Positions 1 through 9,640 of a DNA stretch of 64,000 bases are shown piece after piece. Under the pieces are notes generated by a model. It searched no databases. It saw only the letters and a list, made by a program, of their open reading frames with translations, and was not told the DNA's origin. Both the position numbers and the translations under genes were made by a program. Every line of letters starts with the position of its first letter. Position 1 is the first letter of the stretch. This stretch comes from Macrococcoides caseolyticum. Its GTDB lineage: Bacteria > Bacillota > Bacilli > Staphylococcales > Staphylococcaceae. Location of the stretch: positions 248,001 through 312,000 of the forward strand of contig NZ_JAHCPS010000002.1 of the NCBI RefSeq assembly GCF_021366795.1. Reading direction: 5' to 3'.

Positions 1-702
1 CACTTTAAATTTTGGTAAATGAGAGCTTTTCTCAAGTTCAACCTGACATTTTTCTGCAATTTCATGTGTTGCATCAATTGCAGCTTGTGATACGCCAATA
101 TCGCACAACATTTCATCCGTTTTTATATATTTTGTTCCTGATTTGAGCTGTACGGTTTCAAGTGGTAGTTTTTTATTCTCATCTATTGCATTTAATATAT
201 CTAAATCAACAATGCCTTCAGGCGTTAAATAACGCACATCATCAATATAAACAGTCGGTGCATCAACTGTGCTATCATGACTGACATAAATATCTTTATC
301 TAAAAGAAGGAAGTGGGTTTGATTCATATCAAGCGATTTATAGATGATCACTAAATCATCACTATATTGTGCAAGGATTTCAACAGTAATTTTATTTAAA
401 CCCTTCAGTTGTATTCTAGAAGAAAGCTGCATCAACCTTTTAAAACCAGCGTTATTTTTAGCGAGTAACACCGTATAACAATCCGCTATGCCATCTGTCA
501 CAATGACTTCCATGCCAAGGATTGGTTTAATTCCTGCTTTCCTGCACGCACTATAAAATGATTGCACACCAAATAATACATTTAAATCCGTAATGGCTAC
601 AGATGAATGCCCTAATTGTTTAAGATAAGTCACTAACGAATCGATTCTAATTGTTGAATGGAGTAAGTCATATGAAGTATGTATATTTAAATGTACAACC
701 AT
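1..702 (-). CDS. dnaE: DNA polymerase III subunit alpha DnaE, N-terminal part (cut by window edge)
   Basis: The reverse strand is open from an ATG at 702 to the window edge, giving the first 234 codons. The translation begins MVVHLNIHTSYDLL and continues with an AITDLNVLFG-type stretch. This is the PHP domain that opens DnaE-type replicative polymerases. Staphylococcal DnaE has the same diverged HTxYDLL start in place of the canonical metal-binding HTEYS. A GAGGTG ribosome binding site lies just upstream. The neighbour nrnA, 20 bp upstream, is the usual partner in staphylococci and bacilli. DnaE extends RNA primers on the lagging strand alongside PolC. The polymerase palm and fingers lie outside the window, so only the N-terminal identification can be supported here. 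Confidence 0.88.
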   Translation of the reverse strand, partial: MVVHLNIHTSYDLLHSTIRIDSLVTYLKQLGHSSVAITDLNVLFGVQSFYSACRKAGIKPILGMEVIVTDGIADCYTVLLAKNNAGFKRLMQLSSRIQLKGLNKITVEILAQYSDDLVIIYKSLDMNQTHFLLLDKDIYVSHDSTVDAPTVYIDDVRYLTPEGIVDLDILNAIDENKKLPLETVQLKSGTKYIKTDEMLCDIGVSQAAIDATHEIAEKCQVELEKSSHLPKFKV

Positions 703-721
703 TTTTTCACCTCTTTTTTTA

Positions 722-1666
722 TTACTGATTTACAAGATGCTTCAGGTCTGATATCAATTGGTTATATTCTGAAATACTGTAAACAGAAGCACCACTTGCT
801 AGTGGATGCCCACCACCATTATATTGCGTAGCAAGTGTATTAATAACGGCACCTTTGCTTCTTAGTCTTACACGAATCTCAGTTGTTTCATCAATTGCAA
901 ATGCCCACGCCTTAATCCCCTCAGTGTCCGCTAAACTATTTACAAATAATGAAGCTTCACTTGCAGAAATATTATACTGATTGAGTATATCTTGAGTGAT
1001 CAGGATATAACCAACACCTTGTTCAAAATTAAAGTGTTGTAACACATAGCCTTGAAAACGTATGGATGTTAAGTCACGTTGCTGCATTTCATTAATCATC
1101 AATGTATGATCAATATCATATTTTAATAATTCAGAAGCGATTTGCAACGTTCTACTTGTTGTATTATTAAATAAGAAACGACCAGTATCACCGACAATAC
1201 CAATATATAAACATCTTGCAATATCACGTGTAATTAAATCCTGACCATACCCAATATCAACTAAAATCTCGTAAATCATTTCACTGGTTGAAGAACTTTC
1301 AGTATTAACGATATTAATTTCCCCGTATTGATCAACAGGTGGATGATGATCGATTTTAATGATATTTTTACATAATTGATATCTGGAATCGTCAATACGT
1401 GGTGCGTTAGCAGTATCTAGCACTAATGCTAATGCATCTTTGAATTGATGATCTGATAGCTCATCCATTTCGCCAATAAACTTAAGATTATCTACAGTTT
1501 GTCCGACGGCATAAACTGATTTATTTGGGAACAGCTTTTGAATCGCATACTTAAAACCGAGCTGTGAACCGATTGCATCAGGATCCGGTCGCACATGTCT
1601 AAAGATGATTATTGTGTCCTGTGCATTAATCATGTCTATTAATTGGCCGATTGATTGTTTATTCAT
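722..1666 (-). CDS. nrnA: Bifunctional oligoribonuclease / pAp phosphatase NrnA (DHH family)
   Basis: This 314-residue DHH/DHHA1 protein has the metal-binding motif HVRPDPDA at residues 24-31, a conserved Asp at 84 and the signature DHH at 106-108. The glycine-rich GGGHPLASGA of the DHHA1 substrate-binding domain lies near residue 285. Family members degrade 2-5 nt RNA fragments to mononucleotides and convert pAp, a by-product of sulfate assimilation, to AMP. An AAGGAG site precedes the ATG at 1666. It is transcribed toward dnaE, with only about 20 bp between them, so the two probably share a transcript. The length is normal and no active-site residue appears lost. Confidence 0.93.
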   Translation of the reverse strand: MNKQSIGQLIDMINAQDTIIIFRHVRPDPDAIGSQLGFKYAIQKLFPNKSVYAVGQTVDNLKFIGEMDELSDHQFKDALALVLDTANAPRIDDSRYQLCKNIIKIDHHPPVDQYGEINIVNTESSSTSEMIYEILVDIGYGQDLITRDIARCLYIGIVGDTGRFLFNNTTSRTLQIASELLKYDIDHTLMINEMQQRDLTSIRFQGYVLQHFNFEQGVGYILITQDILNQYNISASEASLFVNSLADTEGIKAWAFAIDETTEIRVRLRSKGAVINTLATQYNGGGHPLASGASVYSISEYNQLISDLKHLVNQ

Positions 1667-1738
1667 AATATCTCCTTCAATTGTTTAATTTACAGTCCTT
1701 AAAGATATGCTATAATTTTTAAGACTGGAGGTTTTTTT

Positions 1739-2086
1739 ATGGAAACTATTTTACCTTATATCGTTTCTCTTACGGTAACGATAATGATTTTCTCATTTAT
1801 ATTTACGATTTATAATATTGCAAAGTTTTTCAGGGAAATCAAAGAAGTTAGACGCGCCTGGTACAGAGCACGCGCAAGACAATGTTTTGCAATTTTCATG
1901 TTTATATTTGCGATCAATCAAATGATTCTCTTCCCTAAAGTTTTAACTTTTATTATTTGTATCTTGTTAATTGCTTATGCTATTTATAACTATCAGTATG
2001 CCGTAAAGGCAAAAAAGTACTTTGAAAGTCACTTTGCAGAAGAAGATGCTGCATGGGAAGCATTTAAAAAACAAAAAAGAATTTAG
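1739..2086 (+). CDS. YtpI-like small membrane protein
   Basis: This 115-residue protein has three or so hydrophobic segments (about 5-27, 48-66 and 68-85) separated by a basic loop KEVRRAWYRARARQ, and a charged C-terminal tail. It matches the YtpI family, whose gene lies between nrnA (ytqI) and ytoI in Bacillus, the same setting as here. The function is unknown. The ATG follows a GGAGG site at a normal distance. It is divergent from nrnA and convergent with the CBS/HTH gene, sharing the terminator at 2103-2131. Confidence 0.75.
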   Translation: METILPYIVSLTVTIMIFSFIFTIYNIAKFFREIKEVRRAWYRARARQCFAIFMFIFAINQMILFPKVLTFIICILLIAYAIYNYQYAVKAKKYFESHFAEEDAAWEAFKKQKRI

Positions 2087-2102
2087 CAAATGATGAAAAA
2101 GA

Positions 2103-2131
2103 GATTGAGGCAAAATGCCTCAATCTTTTTT
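2103..2131. terminator. Bidirectional terminator between ytpI-like and ytoI-like genes
   Basis: A perfect 10-bp stem GATTGAGGCA / TGCCTCAATC with an AAA loop is flanked by an A run on the left and six T on the right. It can stop transcription in both directions. The stop codon of the minus-strand gene lies at its edge. Confidence 0.88.
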
Positions 2132-3431
2132 AGTAGTAATGTTCAATCACTTGTAATATTGCCATTGCCTTAGCAACTGCAACGTTATTATGCAAAATTG
2201 CAATCTCCATTTTTGCAAATTTACGGCCAACATCTAAAAGATTCACTTCAACATCTAATATTGAATCAATCTGAACGGTTCTAATAAAGAAAATGTTGAT
2301 ACTATCTATTAATACGTCACCTCTAATTTGTCGCTTCATACTAAATTTAACAGACTCTTCCATGATCGCTAAAAATACAGACTTACTCAAACTACCATAT
2401 TGATTAGACATTTGGGGGGTAATTTGTACTGAAATCTGATCATTAGTAAATTTCATCTTCTTAAGAATCTGGTCATTAAAAGTATCACCCATTTGAGGCT
2501 GTCTGTCTGCTGATTGCATCGCTTTTAAAACATCTTCTCGGGATACAATGCCGACAAGGTTATTATAACGGGAGACAACTGGTAGTAACTCGATACTTTC
2601 CCAAATCATGATGTGTGCACAACTTGCGACAGTTGTATTAAGATTCACTGTGACAGGTGATTTCGTCATCACTTTCTTAATCTTTTCAGATGGATTCTGA
2701 TTCATGATATCTTTACTTGTCACCACACCACTTAATTTATTATTTGCATCTAATACCGGGAAGCGTGTATGTTTCGAACTTTCTGATAAAGCATGCCAGT
2801 CATTAATTGAATCATTTTCACGTAAATAACTGGTTTCGTCTAATTTAATTAAAATATCCTGCGCTGTTAGAACCTCTTTCTTAATCAATTGATCATAGAT
2901 GGCTCGGTTAATCATATTAGCGACCGCAAAAGTATCAAAATTCGATGATATAATGGGTAACCCTAATTGATCAGAAAGGTTTTTTACCTCTTCAGTAGTA
3001 TCAAAACCGCCTGTTACTAGTACAGCAGACCCTTTACTTAACGCTAACTTTTGGACTTCTATACGGTTTCCTACAATCAGTAATGTATTTTCTCCGATAT
3101 ATTTACTTACATCTTCGACTTCCATCGCACCTATCGCAAATTTTGTTAATGATTTGTGTAAACCACTACGACCACCTAATACTTGTCCATCGATGATATT
3201 TACAATTTCGGCAAATGTCAGTCGATCAATTGAGTTTCTTGTTTTCTTTTCAATTCTTACAGTACCAACACGTTCAATTGTTGATACAATACCATTATTC
3301 TCTGCTTCTTTAATCGCACGATATGCGGTACCTTCAGATACATTTAAATCTTTAGCAATCTGTCTGACAGATATCTTACTGCCCACAGCAAGGCCTGTAA
3401 TATGTGCGATAATTTGTTCATGTTTAGTCAA
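2130..3431 (-). CDS. HTH-DRTGG-CBS-hotdog regulatory protein (YtoI-like)
   Basis: Domains in order are a GntR-like winged helix at about 1-60 (VRQIAKDLNVSEGTAYRAIKEAE), a DRTGG domain at about 70-185, two CBS motifs at about 190-310 (SGVVTSKDIM and VGIVSREDVL), and a thioesterase-like hotdog fold at 330-433. This is the architecture of B. subtilis YtoI. CBS pairs usually sense adenine nucleotides, including cyclic di-AMP in Firmicutes. The ligand and target of this family are not established. The start is probably the TTG at 3431, preceded by AGGTGG. It lies 30 bp downstream of the ytkL-like gene and is probably co-transcribed with it. Confidence 0.85.
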   Translation of the reverse strand: MTKHEQIIAHITGLAVGSKISVRQIAKDLNVSEGTAYRAIKEAENNGIVSTIERVGTVRIEKKTRNSIDRLTFAEIVNIIDGQVLGGRSGLHKSLTKFAIGAMEVEDVSKYIGENTLLIVGNRIEVQKLALSKGSAVLVTGGFDTTEEVKNLSDQLGLPIISSNFDTFAVANMINRAIYDQLIKKEVLTAQDILIKLDETSYLRENDSINDWHALSESSKHTRFPVLDANNKLSGVVTSKDIMNQNPSEKIKKVMTKSPVTVNLNTTVASCAHIMIWESIELLPVVSRYNNLVGIVSREDVLKAMQSADRQPQMGDTFNDQILKKMKFTNDQISVQITPQMSNQYGSLSKSVFLAIMEESVKFSMKRQIRGDVLIDSINIFFIRTVQIDSILDVEVNLLDVGRKFAKMEIAILHNNVAVAKAMAILQVIEHYY

Positions 3432-3461
3432 TGTGCCACCTAGTTTCTCTAACGTTCTCTC

Positions 3462-4145
3462 TTAAATTGTTACGGATTGACCTGCTTCAAGTATTTCAAC
3501 AGGGGCGTCCACTTGTGATTGAAATGCATATGGATCGACTTCAATATATGGGAATGTATTATAGTGAATTGGAACCGTTAATTTCGGTTGAATTAACTGA
3601 TTAATTGCATAAGCTGCATCATCTATACCCATTGTAAAATTATCACCAATCGGCACAAAGCATAAATCTACAGGATGACGCTCAGCTATTAGTTTCATAT
3701 CTGAGAATAAGCCGGTATCACCACAATGATAGATTGTTTTACCTTCAACTTCGATTATTAATCCACAAGGCATTCCAAAATAAATAATATTGCCATTATC
3801 ATCATATAATGAATTACTATGAAACGCTTGAACATATTTCACCGTACCAAAATCAAATTGCCACTTACCACCAATATTCATCGGATGTGCATGATCAATC
3901 CCCTGCCCACCTAAATATGAAACAATCTCAGGTGTCGCAACAACTGTCGCATTCGTACGTTTAGCAATATCTACTGTATCACCTATATGATCTCCATGGC
4001 CGTGTGTAAGAATGATATAATCTGCCTGTACTGCAGATGCATCTAAATCTGACAACTTATTCCCTGTAATAAATGGATCCACTAATACTTTTTTGCCGTT
4101 ACTTTCAAAAGAAATACAAGATTGTCCATGAAAAAATACCTCCAT
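3462..4145 (-). CDS. UPF0173 metallo-beta-lactamase-fold hydrolase (YtkL-like)
   Basis: This 227-residue protein has the metallo-beta-lactamase motif [10 protein letters not shown], a later HCGDTGLF with a metal ligand and a C-terminal VPIHYNTFP. This is the UPF0173 pattern. The in-frame ATG at 4178 lacks a ribosome site. The ATG at 4145 follows AAAGAGGTGC and gives the family N-terminus [10 protein letters not shown], so I chose it. These enzymes are cytoplasmic metal-dependent hydrolases of unknown substrate. It is the first gene of a probable two-gene unit with the ytoI-like regulator. Confidence 0.88.
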   Translation of the reverse strand: MEVFFHGQSCISFESNGKKVLVDPFITGNKLSDLDASAVQADYIILTHGHGDHIGDTVDIAKRTNATVVATPEIVSYLGGQGIDHAHPMNIGGKWQFDFGTVKYVQAFHSNSLYDDNGNIIYFGMPCGLIIEVEGKTIYHCGDTGLFSDMKLIAERHPVDLCFVPIGDNFTMGIDDAAYAINQLIQPKLTVPIHYNTFPYIEVDPYAFQSQVDAPVEILEAGQSVTI

Positions 4146-4286
4146 TTTGAGCACCTCTTTCTTTTGTCTTATATTCATTATACATTATAATAGAATGTTT
4201 TAAAAAGATTGATGGGTATAAATCATTGAAATCTCTTCATTTCTTTCATACACTTAAAATAAACGCGTATAGAAGGAGTAATATAA

Positions 4287-5357
4287 ATGAAACAAACACT
4301 CATAAATTTACAACAATTGATGAAGAAAGAAGCGATTGATTACACATGGATTACAACACCAGAAAACATTAATTATTTTAGTGGATTTTTATCAGATCCA
4401 CATGAGCGATTAACAGCATTATATATCACTCAGAATGAGGCAATGTTAGTTGTGCCTGATATGGAAAGTGAAGATGCTTATCATGCTTCTGGACTTACAA
4501 CGATAGGTTATTCTGATACAGAAGATGCTTTTGAAATTGCAAAATTAAACTTAAAGTTCCCTGATAATGCAGTACTATATATTGAAGAAGAGCATGTTAC
4601 AGTGAAACGTGAAAAAGCATTACACCACACCTTTAAACCATCCGCATTAGAATCAATTGACCAAATCATTAAAGATATGCGTAACATTAAAACTGATGAT
4701 GAAATTACGATTCTTAAACAAGCAGCACGCTATGCAGATAAAGCACTTGAATTTGGTGTCAGTCAATTAAGAGAGGGAATCACAGAGAAAGAAGTAGCAC
4801 AATACCTTGAATCAGAAATCTTAAAAATCGAAGGTATTAGTGGTATGAGTTTCAGTACGACTGTCCTATTTGGAGATCATGCAGCGAGTCCTCACGGTAC
4901 ACCAGGCAACAGACAATTAAAGAAAGATGAATATGTACTATTCGATTTAGGTGTCATTTACAATGGCTACTGTTCAGATATTACGCGTACAATCGCATTT
5001 GGCAATCCACCTGCATATCATCAGGAAATTCATGCAATAGTGACTGAAGCAAATAACCGTGCATTACAAGCCGTTAAACCAGGTATTAAAGTATGTGAAA
5101 TTGATGCCATTGCACGTGATTACATTACTGAAAAAGGGTATGGTGATGCTTTCCCACACCGCTTAGGTCATGGATTAGGTATTTCAGTACATGAATTCCC
5201 TGATATCTCATCTGCAAATGAAGACACATTCAAGCCAGGCATGTGTTTTACAATAGAGCCAGGTATTTATTTACACGGTGAAGTCGGCGTACGCGTTGAA
5301 GATGATATTATTGTGACTGAGAATGGATATGAAGTATTAACGCAATATGAAAAGTAA
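4287..5357 (+). CDS. pepQ: Xaa-Pro dipeptidase / aminopeptidase (M24 family)
   Basis: This 356-residue protein has an N-terminal creatinase-like domain (about 1-125) and a C-terminal pita-bread M24 domain. The expected five metal ligands are visible: Asp in LFDLGVIYNG, Asp in CSDITRT, His in HRLGHGLGI, Glu in TIEPGIYL and Glu in GVRVEDD. It removes or splits residues next to proline in peptides in the cytoplasm. The ATG follows GAAGGAG. It converges on ald with a shared terminator, and in S. aureus the two genes are also neighbours. Confidence 0.9.
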   Translation: MKQTLINLQQLMKKEAIDYTWITTPENINYFSGFLSDPHERLTALYITQNEAMLVVPDMESEDAYHASGLTTIGYSDTEDAFEIAKLNLKFPDNAVLYIEEEHVTVKREKALHHTFKPSALESIDQIIKDMRNIKTDDEITILKQAARYADKALEFGVSQLREGITEKEVAQYLESEILKIEGISGMSFSTTVLFGDHAASPHGTPGNRQLKKDEYVLFDLGVIYNGYCSDITRTIAFGNPPAYHQEIHAIVTEANNRALQAVKPGIKVCEIDAIARDYITEKGYGDAFPHRLGHGLGISVHEFPDISSANEDTFKPGMCFTIEPGIYLHGEVGVRVEDDIIVTENGYEVLTQYEK

Positions 5358-5365
5358 AAAAACTA

Positions 5366-5409
5366 AAAAGGCACGAGTACAATATCAATCATTGTACTCG
5401 TGCCTTTTA
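5366..5409. terminator. Bidirectional terminator between pepQ and ald
   Basis: A perfect 18-bp inverted repeat (AAAAGGCACGAGTACAAT and its complement) surrounds a short loop, with A and T runs at the two ends. It is placed between convergent stop codons. Confidence 0.92.
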
Positions 5410-5416
5410 CATTCAA

Positions 5417-6532
5417 TTACTTATTCAATAATGACAATGCATCAACATATTCTAACCCTTGATTATCTGCTACTGCTTTAAATGTTACATGTCCATCTAA
5501 CGTGTTGAATCCTTTTAGGATTGCTTCGTTATCTAAAGCTGCTTGTTTGTATCCTTTATTTGCAATTTGTAATGCGTAAGGTATTGTCGCATTTGATAAC
5601 GCCATTGTAGAAGTACGCGGTACAGCACCTGGCATATTTGCAACAGAGTAATGTACGACATCGTGTTTCACGAATGTTGGATTATCGTGTGTTGTAATAC
5701 GATCAGAAGTTTCGAAAATACCACCTTGGTCAATTGCAATATCAATTACAACTGAACCTGGATTCATAGATTTAATCATATCTTCTGTTACTAATTTAGG
5801 CGCTTTTGCACCAGGAATTAATACTGCACCAATGACTAAATCACTATTTTTAACTGATTCAGCAATATTCAGTGGTGTAGACATTAACGTTTGTACCTGG
5901 TTACCAAATAAATCATCTAATTGCTGTAACCTTACTGGTGATAAGTCTAAAATAGTAACATTCGCTCCTAGACCAACTGCCATTTTCGCTGCATTCGTAC
6001 CTGCTTGTCCACCACCAATGATTGTAATGCGCCCTTTTTCAACACCAGGAACACCTGCTAATAATATACCTTTACCACCGTTTGTTTTTTGAAGGAATTG
6101 AGCACCAATTTGAGTCGCCATACGCCCTGCAACTTCACTCATCGGTGATAATAACGGTAATCCGCCTGTTGGTAATTGTACTGTTTCATAAGCTATACCC
6201 ACCACTTTTTTATCTAATAATGCCTTTGTTAACTCAACCTCAGGCGCTAGGTGTAAATAAGTAAATAAGATTAATCCTTCTTTAAAGTAGCCAAATTCTG
6301 ATGATAATGGTTCTTTTACTTTAATCACCATTTCAGTATCCCAAGCTTGCTCAACTGAGACAATCTCAGCGCCAGCTTCTTTATAGTCTTCATCAGTAAA
6401 ATAAGAGCCCATACCCGCATTCGTTTCAACACGCACAGTGTGTCCATTTTCAACTAAAGCATGAACGCCAGCAGGTGTTAAACCTACACGGTTCTCGTTG
6501 TTTTTAATCTCTTTTGGAATACCAATAATCAT
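5417..6532 (-). CDS. ald: Alanine dehydrogenase
   Basis: This 371-residue NAD-dependent L-alanine dehydrogenase converts alanine to pyruvate and ammonia. The N-terminal [18 protein letters not shown], the catalytic-Lys motif KVKEPL, the His in TYLHLAPE, the Rossmann loop [12 protein letters not shown] and the C-terminal [10 protein letters not shown] match the family closely. I set the start at 6532: AAGGGG lies 9 nt upstream, while the in-frame codons further upstream would add a tail foreign to the family. A weak cre-like sequence (two mismatches) lies at 6558-6571. The function links amino-acid catabolism to pyruvate and acetate metabolism, next to ackA. Confidence 0.93.
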   Translation of the reverse strand: MIIGIPKEIKNNENRVGLTPAGVHALVENGHTVRVETNAGMGSYFTDEDYKEAGAEIVSVEQAWDTEMVIKVKEPLSSEFGYFKEGLILFTYLHLAPEVELTKALLDKKVVGIAYETVQLPTGGLPLLSPMSEVAGRMATQIGAQFLQKTNGGKGILLAGVPGVEKGRITIIGGGQAGTNAAKMAVGLGANVTILDLSPVRLQQLDDLFGNQVQTLMSTPLNIAESVKNSDLVIGAVLIPGAKAPKLVTEDMIKSMNPGSVVIDIAIDQGGIFETSDRITTHDNPTFVKHDVVHYSVANMPGAVPRTSTMALSNATIPYALQIANKGYKQAALDNEAILKGFNTLDGHVTFKAVADNQGLEYVDALSLLNK

Positions 6533-6718
6533 TACATTCATCCCCTTAAATAATAAATAATAACGCTTACATGACAATATTAGCACTTTACAATAAATAG
6601 GCAAACCCTTTTTTTAAATTTTCTGAATAAATTGATAATGATAAATAAATCACATACTTTTACAAGGATAAGTGGTATAATATAAATGAATAAAAAGATA
6701 ATATTAGGAGGAATAAAC

Positions 6719-7216
6719 ATGTTAGTTTACAAAAATATTTTAATTGCTGTTGATGGATCAAGCGAAGCTGAATGGGCATTTAATAAAGCTGTTGAAGTAG
6801 CAAAACGTAATGATGCAAAACTTCATATTATTAACGTTATTGATACAAGAAGTTATGCAAGTGTTGAAGCATATGATCGTTCAATTTCTGAACGCGCGAC
6901 TCAATTTGCTGAATCTTTACTGGAAGGCTATAAAAAAGTTGCTGAATCACGTGGTGTAAATGCAGTTGATACACTCATTGAATACGGTTCACCAAAAACA
7001 ATCATTCCTAAAAAAATCGCACATAAATTACAAGCAGATTTAATTATGTGTGGCTCAACAGGTTTAAATGCTGTTGAACGCTTTATTATTGGCTCTGTAT
7101 CAGAAGCAATTGTTCGTCATGCAGCGTGTGATGTCCTCGTTGTCCGTACTGAAACAATGCCAGACAATTTCGAACCGGAAGTTGCTACAAAGGAATTTAT
7201 GGATCAGAATAAATAA
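6719..7216 (+). CDS. Universal stress protein UspA family
   Basis: This 165-residue single-domain Usp begins MLVYKNILIAVDGS. It has the ATP-binding signature of the nucleotide-binding subclass near the end: GSTG, nine residues, then GS. I placed the start at 6719, which has AGGAGG at 6706-6711; the further upstream in-frame ATG has no such site. Usp proteins are cytoplasmic dimers linked to survival under starvation and stress, and their molecular job is usually undefined. It lies between ald and ackA, as in S. aureus. Confidence 0.92.
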   Translation: MLVYKNILIAVDGSSEAEWAFNKAVEVAKRNDAKLHIINVIDTRSYASVEAYDRSISERATQFAESLLEGYKKVAESRGVNAVDTLIEYGSPKTIIPKKIAHKLQADLIMCGSTGLNAVERFIIGSVSEAIVRHAACDVLVVRTETMPDNFEPEVATKEFMDQNK

Positions 7217-7228
7217 AAATATTGATTG

Positions 7229-7328
7229 GAGATAAAATTGATGTAACTCGCAATCATTATCTCAATATGTGTTTGTTGCCCATGAGGACTGGAAAAATAA
7301 TACGCATGAAGGCCATTAGCTTTCCAGT
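7229..7328 (+). other. Structured intergenic stretch downstream of the usp gene
   Basis: Between the usp stop codon and the shared terminator there are two possible hairpins. At 7229-7263 GAGATAA pairs with TTATCTC and an inner ATTGAT pairs with AATCAT. At 7288-7328 ACTGGAAA pairs with TTTCCAGT across a 25-nt loop. No open frame fits. It could be a structured 3' untranslated region or a small RNA ending at the 7336 terminator. Evidence is limited to the pairing. Confidence 0.35.
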
Positions 7329-7335
7329 ACATTAG

Positions 7336-7374
7336 AAAAAAGACTGTTCTTCAAATTGAAGAACAGTCTTTTTT
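7336..7374. terminator. Bidirectional terminator between usp gene and ackA
   Basis: The stem AGACTGTTCTTCAA / TTGAAGAACAGTCT is nearly loopless, with A and T runs on both sides. It serves the convergent usp and ackA transcripts. Confidence 0.92.
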
Positions 7375-7377
7375 AGA

Positions 7378-8577
7378 TTAACCTAACTTACCAAATTCCA
7401 TAACGTCACGCGCAATCATTACTTCTTCGTCTGTAGGAATAACCATGACTTTTACAGGAGAATCGTCAGTAGAGATAAACGCTTCTTTACCACGTAAACC
7501 ATTGTTTTTCTCTGCATCAATTTTAACGCCTAAGAATTCTAATTTCTCACAAACTGCTGCACGAATTGTATCTGAGTTCTCACCAACACCAGCTGTGAAT
7601 AAAATACCGTCAACGCCACCCATAACAGCTGCATATTGACCGATATATTTTTGAATTCTATCAACATAGATATCTAATGCTAATTGCGCACGGCCTTCGC
7701 CTTTTTCCGCAGCGATTTCGATATCACGCATGTCGCTTGAAACACCTGTAATACCAAGAACACCTGATTCTTTATTGTAAACATTTAATACTTCTTCTGC
7801 TGATTTATGCAGTTTTTCCATTAAATATGGCACAGTAGCTACATCGATATCTCCAGTACGTGTGCCCATCGTAACACCTGCAAGTGGTGTGAAGCCCATT
7901 GAAGTATCAACAGATTTACCATCTTTAACTGCAGTAATCGAAGCACCATTTCCGATATGACAAGAAATAATTTTTAATCCTTCTTCTGGTTTTTTATCCA
8001 TCATTTCAGCTGCACGTTGTGCTACGAATTTATGACTAGTACCGTGTGCGCCATATTTACGTACTTTGTGTGCTGTGTAATATTGATACGGTAAGCTATA
8101 GAGGAAAGCAGATTCTGGCATTGTAGAATGGAATGATGTATCAAATACTGCAACGTGTGGGATATTTGGTAACATTCTTCTGAAAGCTTGAATCCCCATT
8201 AAGTTCGCAGCATTGTGAAGTGGTGCTAATTCAATTAATTTACCAATTTTTTCCTCAACGTCACGATCTACAAGTGCTGATGTAGGGAATAAATCTCCAC
8301 CTTGTACGACACGGTGACCCGTACCATCTAACTCTTCAACACTATCAATAATGCCATAATGAATCATACGCTCTAACATCATGTTTACTGCTTCTTCGTG
8401 ATCTTTAATATCTAACGTACGTGTACGTTTTTCACCATCTACAGTAATTGTAAAGATTGAATTCTTCATACCAATACGTTCAACTAAACCTTTTGTTAAA
8501 ACTTTTTCATTCGGCATTTCAAATAATTGAAATTTTAAAGACGAGCTACCAGCATTGACTGCCATAATTTTCTTCAT
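7378..8577 (-). CDS. ackA: Acetate kinase
   Basis: This 399-residue enzyme interconverts acetyl phosphate + ADP and acetate + ATP in overflow metabolism. The two acetokinase signatures are clear: [16 protein letters not shown] at the N-terminus and the [10 protein letters not shown]...[10 protein letters not shown] region mid-protein. HIGNGASI and the [16 protein letters not shown] stretch follow. The ATG follows AGGAGGATTTTC. No convincing cre site is visible in the 70 bp upstream, although ackA is a CcpA target in other Firmicutes. The neighbour upstream is the ytxK-like methyltransferase, the same order as in Bacillus. Confidence 0.96.
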   Translation of the reverse strand: MKKIMAVNAGSSSLKFQLFEMPNEKVLTKGLVERIGMKNSIFTITVDGEKRTRTLDIKDHEEAVNMMLERMIHYGIIDSVEELDGTGHRVVQGGDLFPTSALVDRDVEEKIGKLIELAPLHNAANLMGIQAFRRMLPNIPHVAVFDTSFHSTMPESAFLYSLPYQYYTAHKVRKYGAHGTSHKFVAQRAAEMMDKKPEEGLKIISCHIGNGASITAVKDGKSVDTSMGFTPLAGVTMGTRTGDIDVATVPYLMEKLHKSAEEVLNVYNKESGVLGITGVSSDMRDIEIAAEKGEGRAQLALDIYVDRIQKYIGQYAAVMGGVDGILFTAGVGENSDTIRAAVCEKLEFLGVKIDAEKNNGLRGKEAFISTDDSPVKVMVIPTDEEVMIARDVMEFGKLG

Positions 8578-8651
8578 GAAAATCCTCCTAAAATATTAAT
8601 AACACTCTTATTTAATCATTAATACAGATTTAAATCAATAATAATACAGGA

Positions 8652-9578
8652 TTATTTGTTACGATTTTCTGAATGCCAATTTTCTAAAGAATCTAAAAAT
8701 GATTTCATATTTCTTTCATCTTTGAAGTCCGGAATATTCGCTAATAATACTTCCACAGGCTTAGAATCTGTAACATGTTTATGCTCTAATACAAGTAAAC
8801 TTTTGCGTAAGTTTTCAGACTTAAATAAACTTGTTGGAAAGTTCAGGAATGCTTGCATAACAGTTTCTGTAGCAATGAATTTTTGTAACTGTTCTACATT
8901 TTCACCTTCAAAAAGCATACTCGGAACAATTAAGAATGCCAAGCCGCCAGGTTTTAATGATGCAATAGCTTGTTCTATAAGTAGATGGTGACTATAACTA
9001 TGCCCTTCTTTAAATCCAAGTTTCATTGCTCTACTTCTTTCATCAACAGGATAATAGCCGATTGGAAAGTCACCAACTGCAATATCAAAGTCCCCCTCTG
9101 GTAAAGGAATGATAGCGTCCTGTGGAAAGACATCCATCGGAATTTCAAGAAAGTTTGCTAAATGAATACTTAATCTTGATAAGACAGGGTCTACTTCAAC
9201 TAACACGTGATCAAACGTGATATCCGGATTTTGTTCATGAATTGTGGCTGACAGATGACCGGTACCACTTGTTAAATCAATCATTTTTAATGATTTTGTA
9301 TCTTTCATAAACAAACGAATGACATAGGCAACCAGATATCCAATACTATCCGGTGTCATTTGATGATTGGGTTGAATCATTTCTTCCTTTAACATACTTA
9401 AATAAGCAAACTGGAAAGCTTTTCTACGTTCAATCACAGTACTTCTTTCTAACGTGTCACGTTCATTCATATAAATATCTTCTAACGCTAAGCCTAAGTT
9501 TTCGATAAAACTGTGGCCATTTTCACTTTGAAATGCTTTTGCTTTATCGTCTATTAATTTAAATAATTCTTCTATCAT
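8652..9578 (-). CDS. Class I SAM-dependent methyltransferase, YtxK-like
   Basis: This 308-residue protein has an N-terminal helical region (1-110) and a Rossmann methyltransferase fold with motif I DLTSGTGHLSATI, an acidic motif II (HVLVEVDP) and the motif IV position occupied by VGDFPIGYYP. The overall form is that of N6-adenine methyltransferases, but the catalytic NPPY has become GDFP. Bacillus YtxK, also upstream of ackA, belongs to this group. The substrate is unknown and adenine methylation cannot be assumed. AAAGGAAA precedes the ATG. Confidence 0.8.
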   Translation of the reverse strand: MIEELFKLIDDKAKAFQSENGHSFIENLGLALEDIYMNERDTLERSTVIERRKAFQFAYLSMLKEEMIQPNHQMTPDSIGYLVAYVIRLFMKDTKSLKMIDLTSGTGHLSATIHEQNPDITFDHVLVEVDPVLSRLSIHLANFLEIPMDVFPQDAIIPLPEGDFDIAVGDFPIGYYPVDERSRAMKLGFKEGHSYSHHLLIEQAIASLKPGGLAFLIVPSMLFEGENVEQLQKFIATETVMQAFLNFPTSLFKSENLRKSLLVLEHKHVTDSKPVEVLLANIPDFKDERNMKSFLDSLENWHSENRNK

Positions 9579-9600
9579 GTCGGTTTCCTTTCAAATAAAA

Positions 9601-9619
9601 ACTGCCCACTTGGGGCAGT
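9601..9619 (-). terminator. Terminator downstream of tpx
   Basis: The stem ACTGCCC / GGGCAGT is followed by a T-rich run on the minus strand. It lies between the tpx stop and the methyltransferase start. Confidence 0.75.
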
Positions 9620-9640
9620 AATCACTTCTTATAAATTATA

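Noticed and set aside
5832-6264. Plus-strand frames within ald
   Set aside because: They lie wholly opposite a conserved enzyme gene and have no ribosome site or recognisable family.
6558-6571. cre-like TAATAACGCTTACA upstream of ald
   Set aside because: Two mismatches in conserved positions make it no better than chance in AT-rich sequence.
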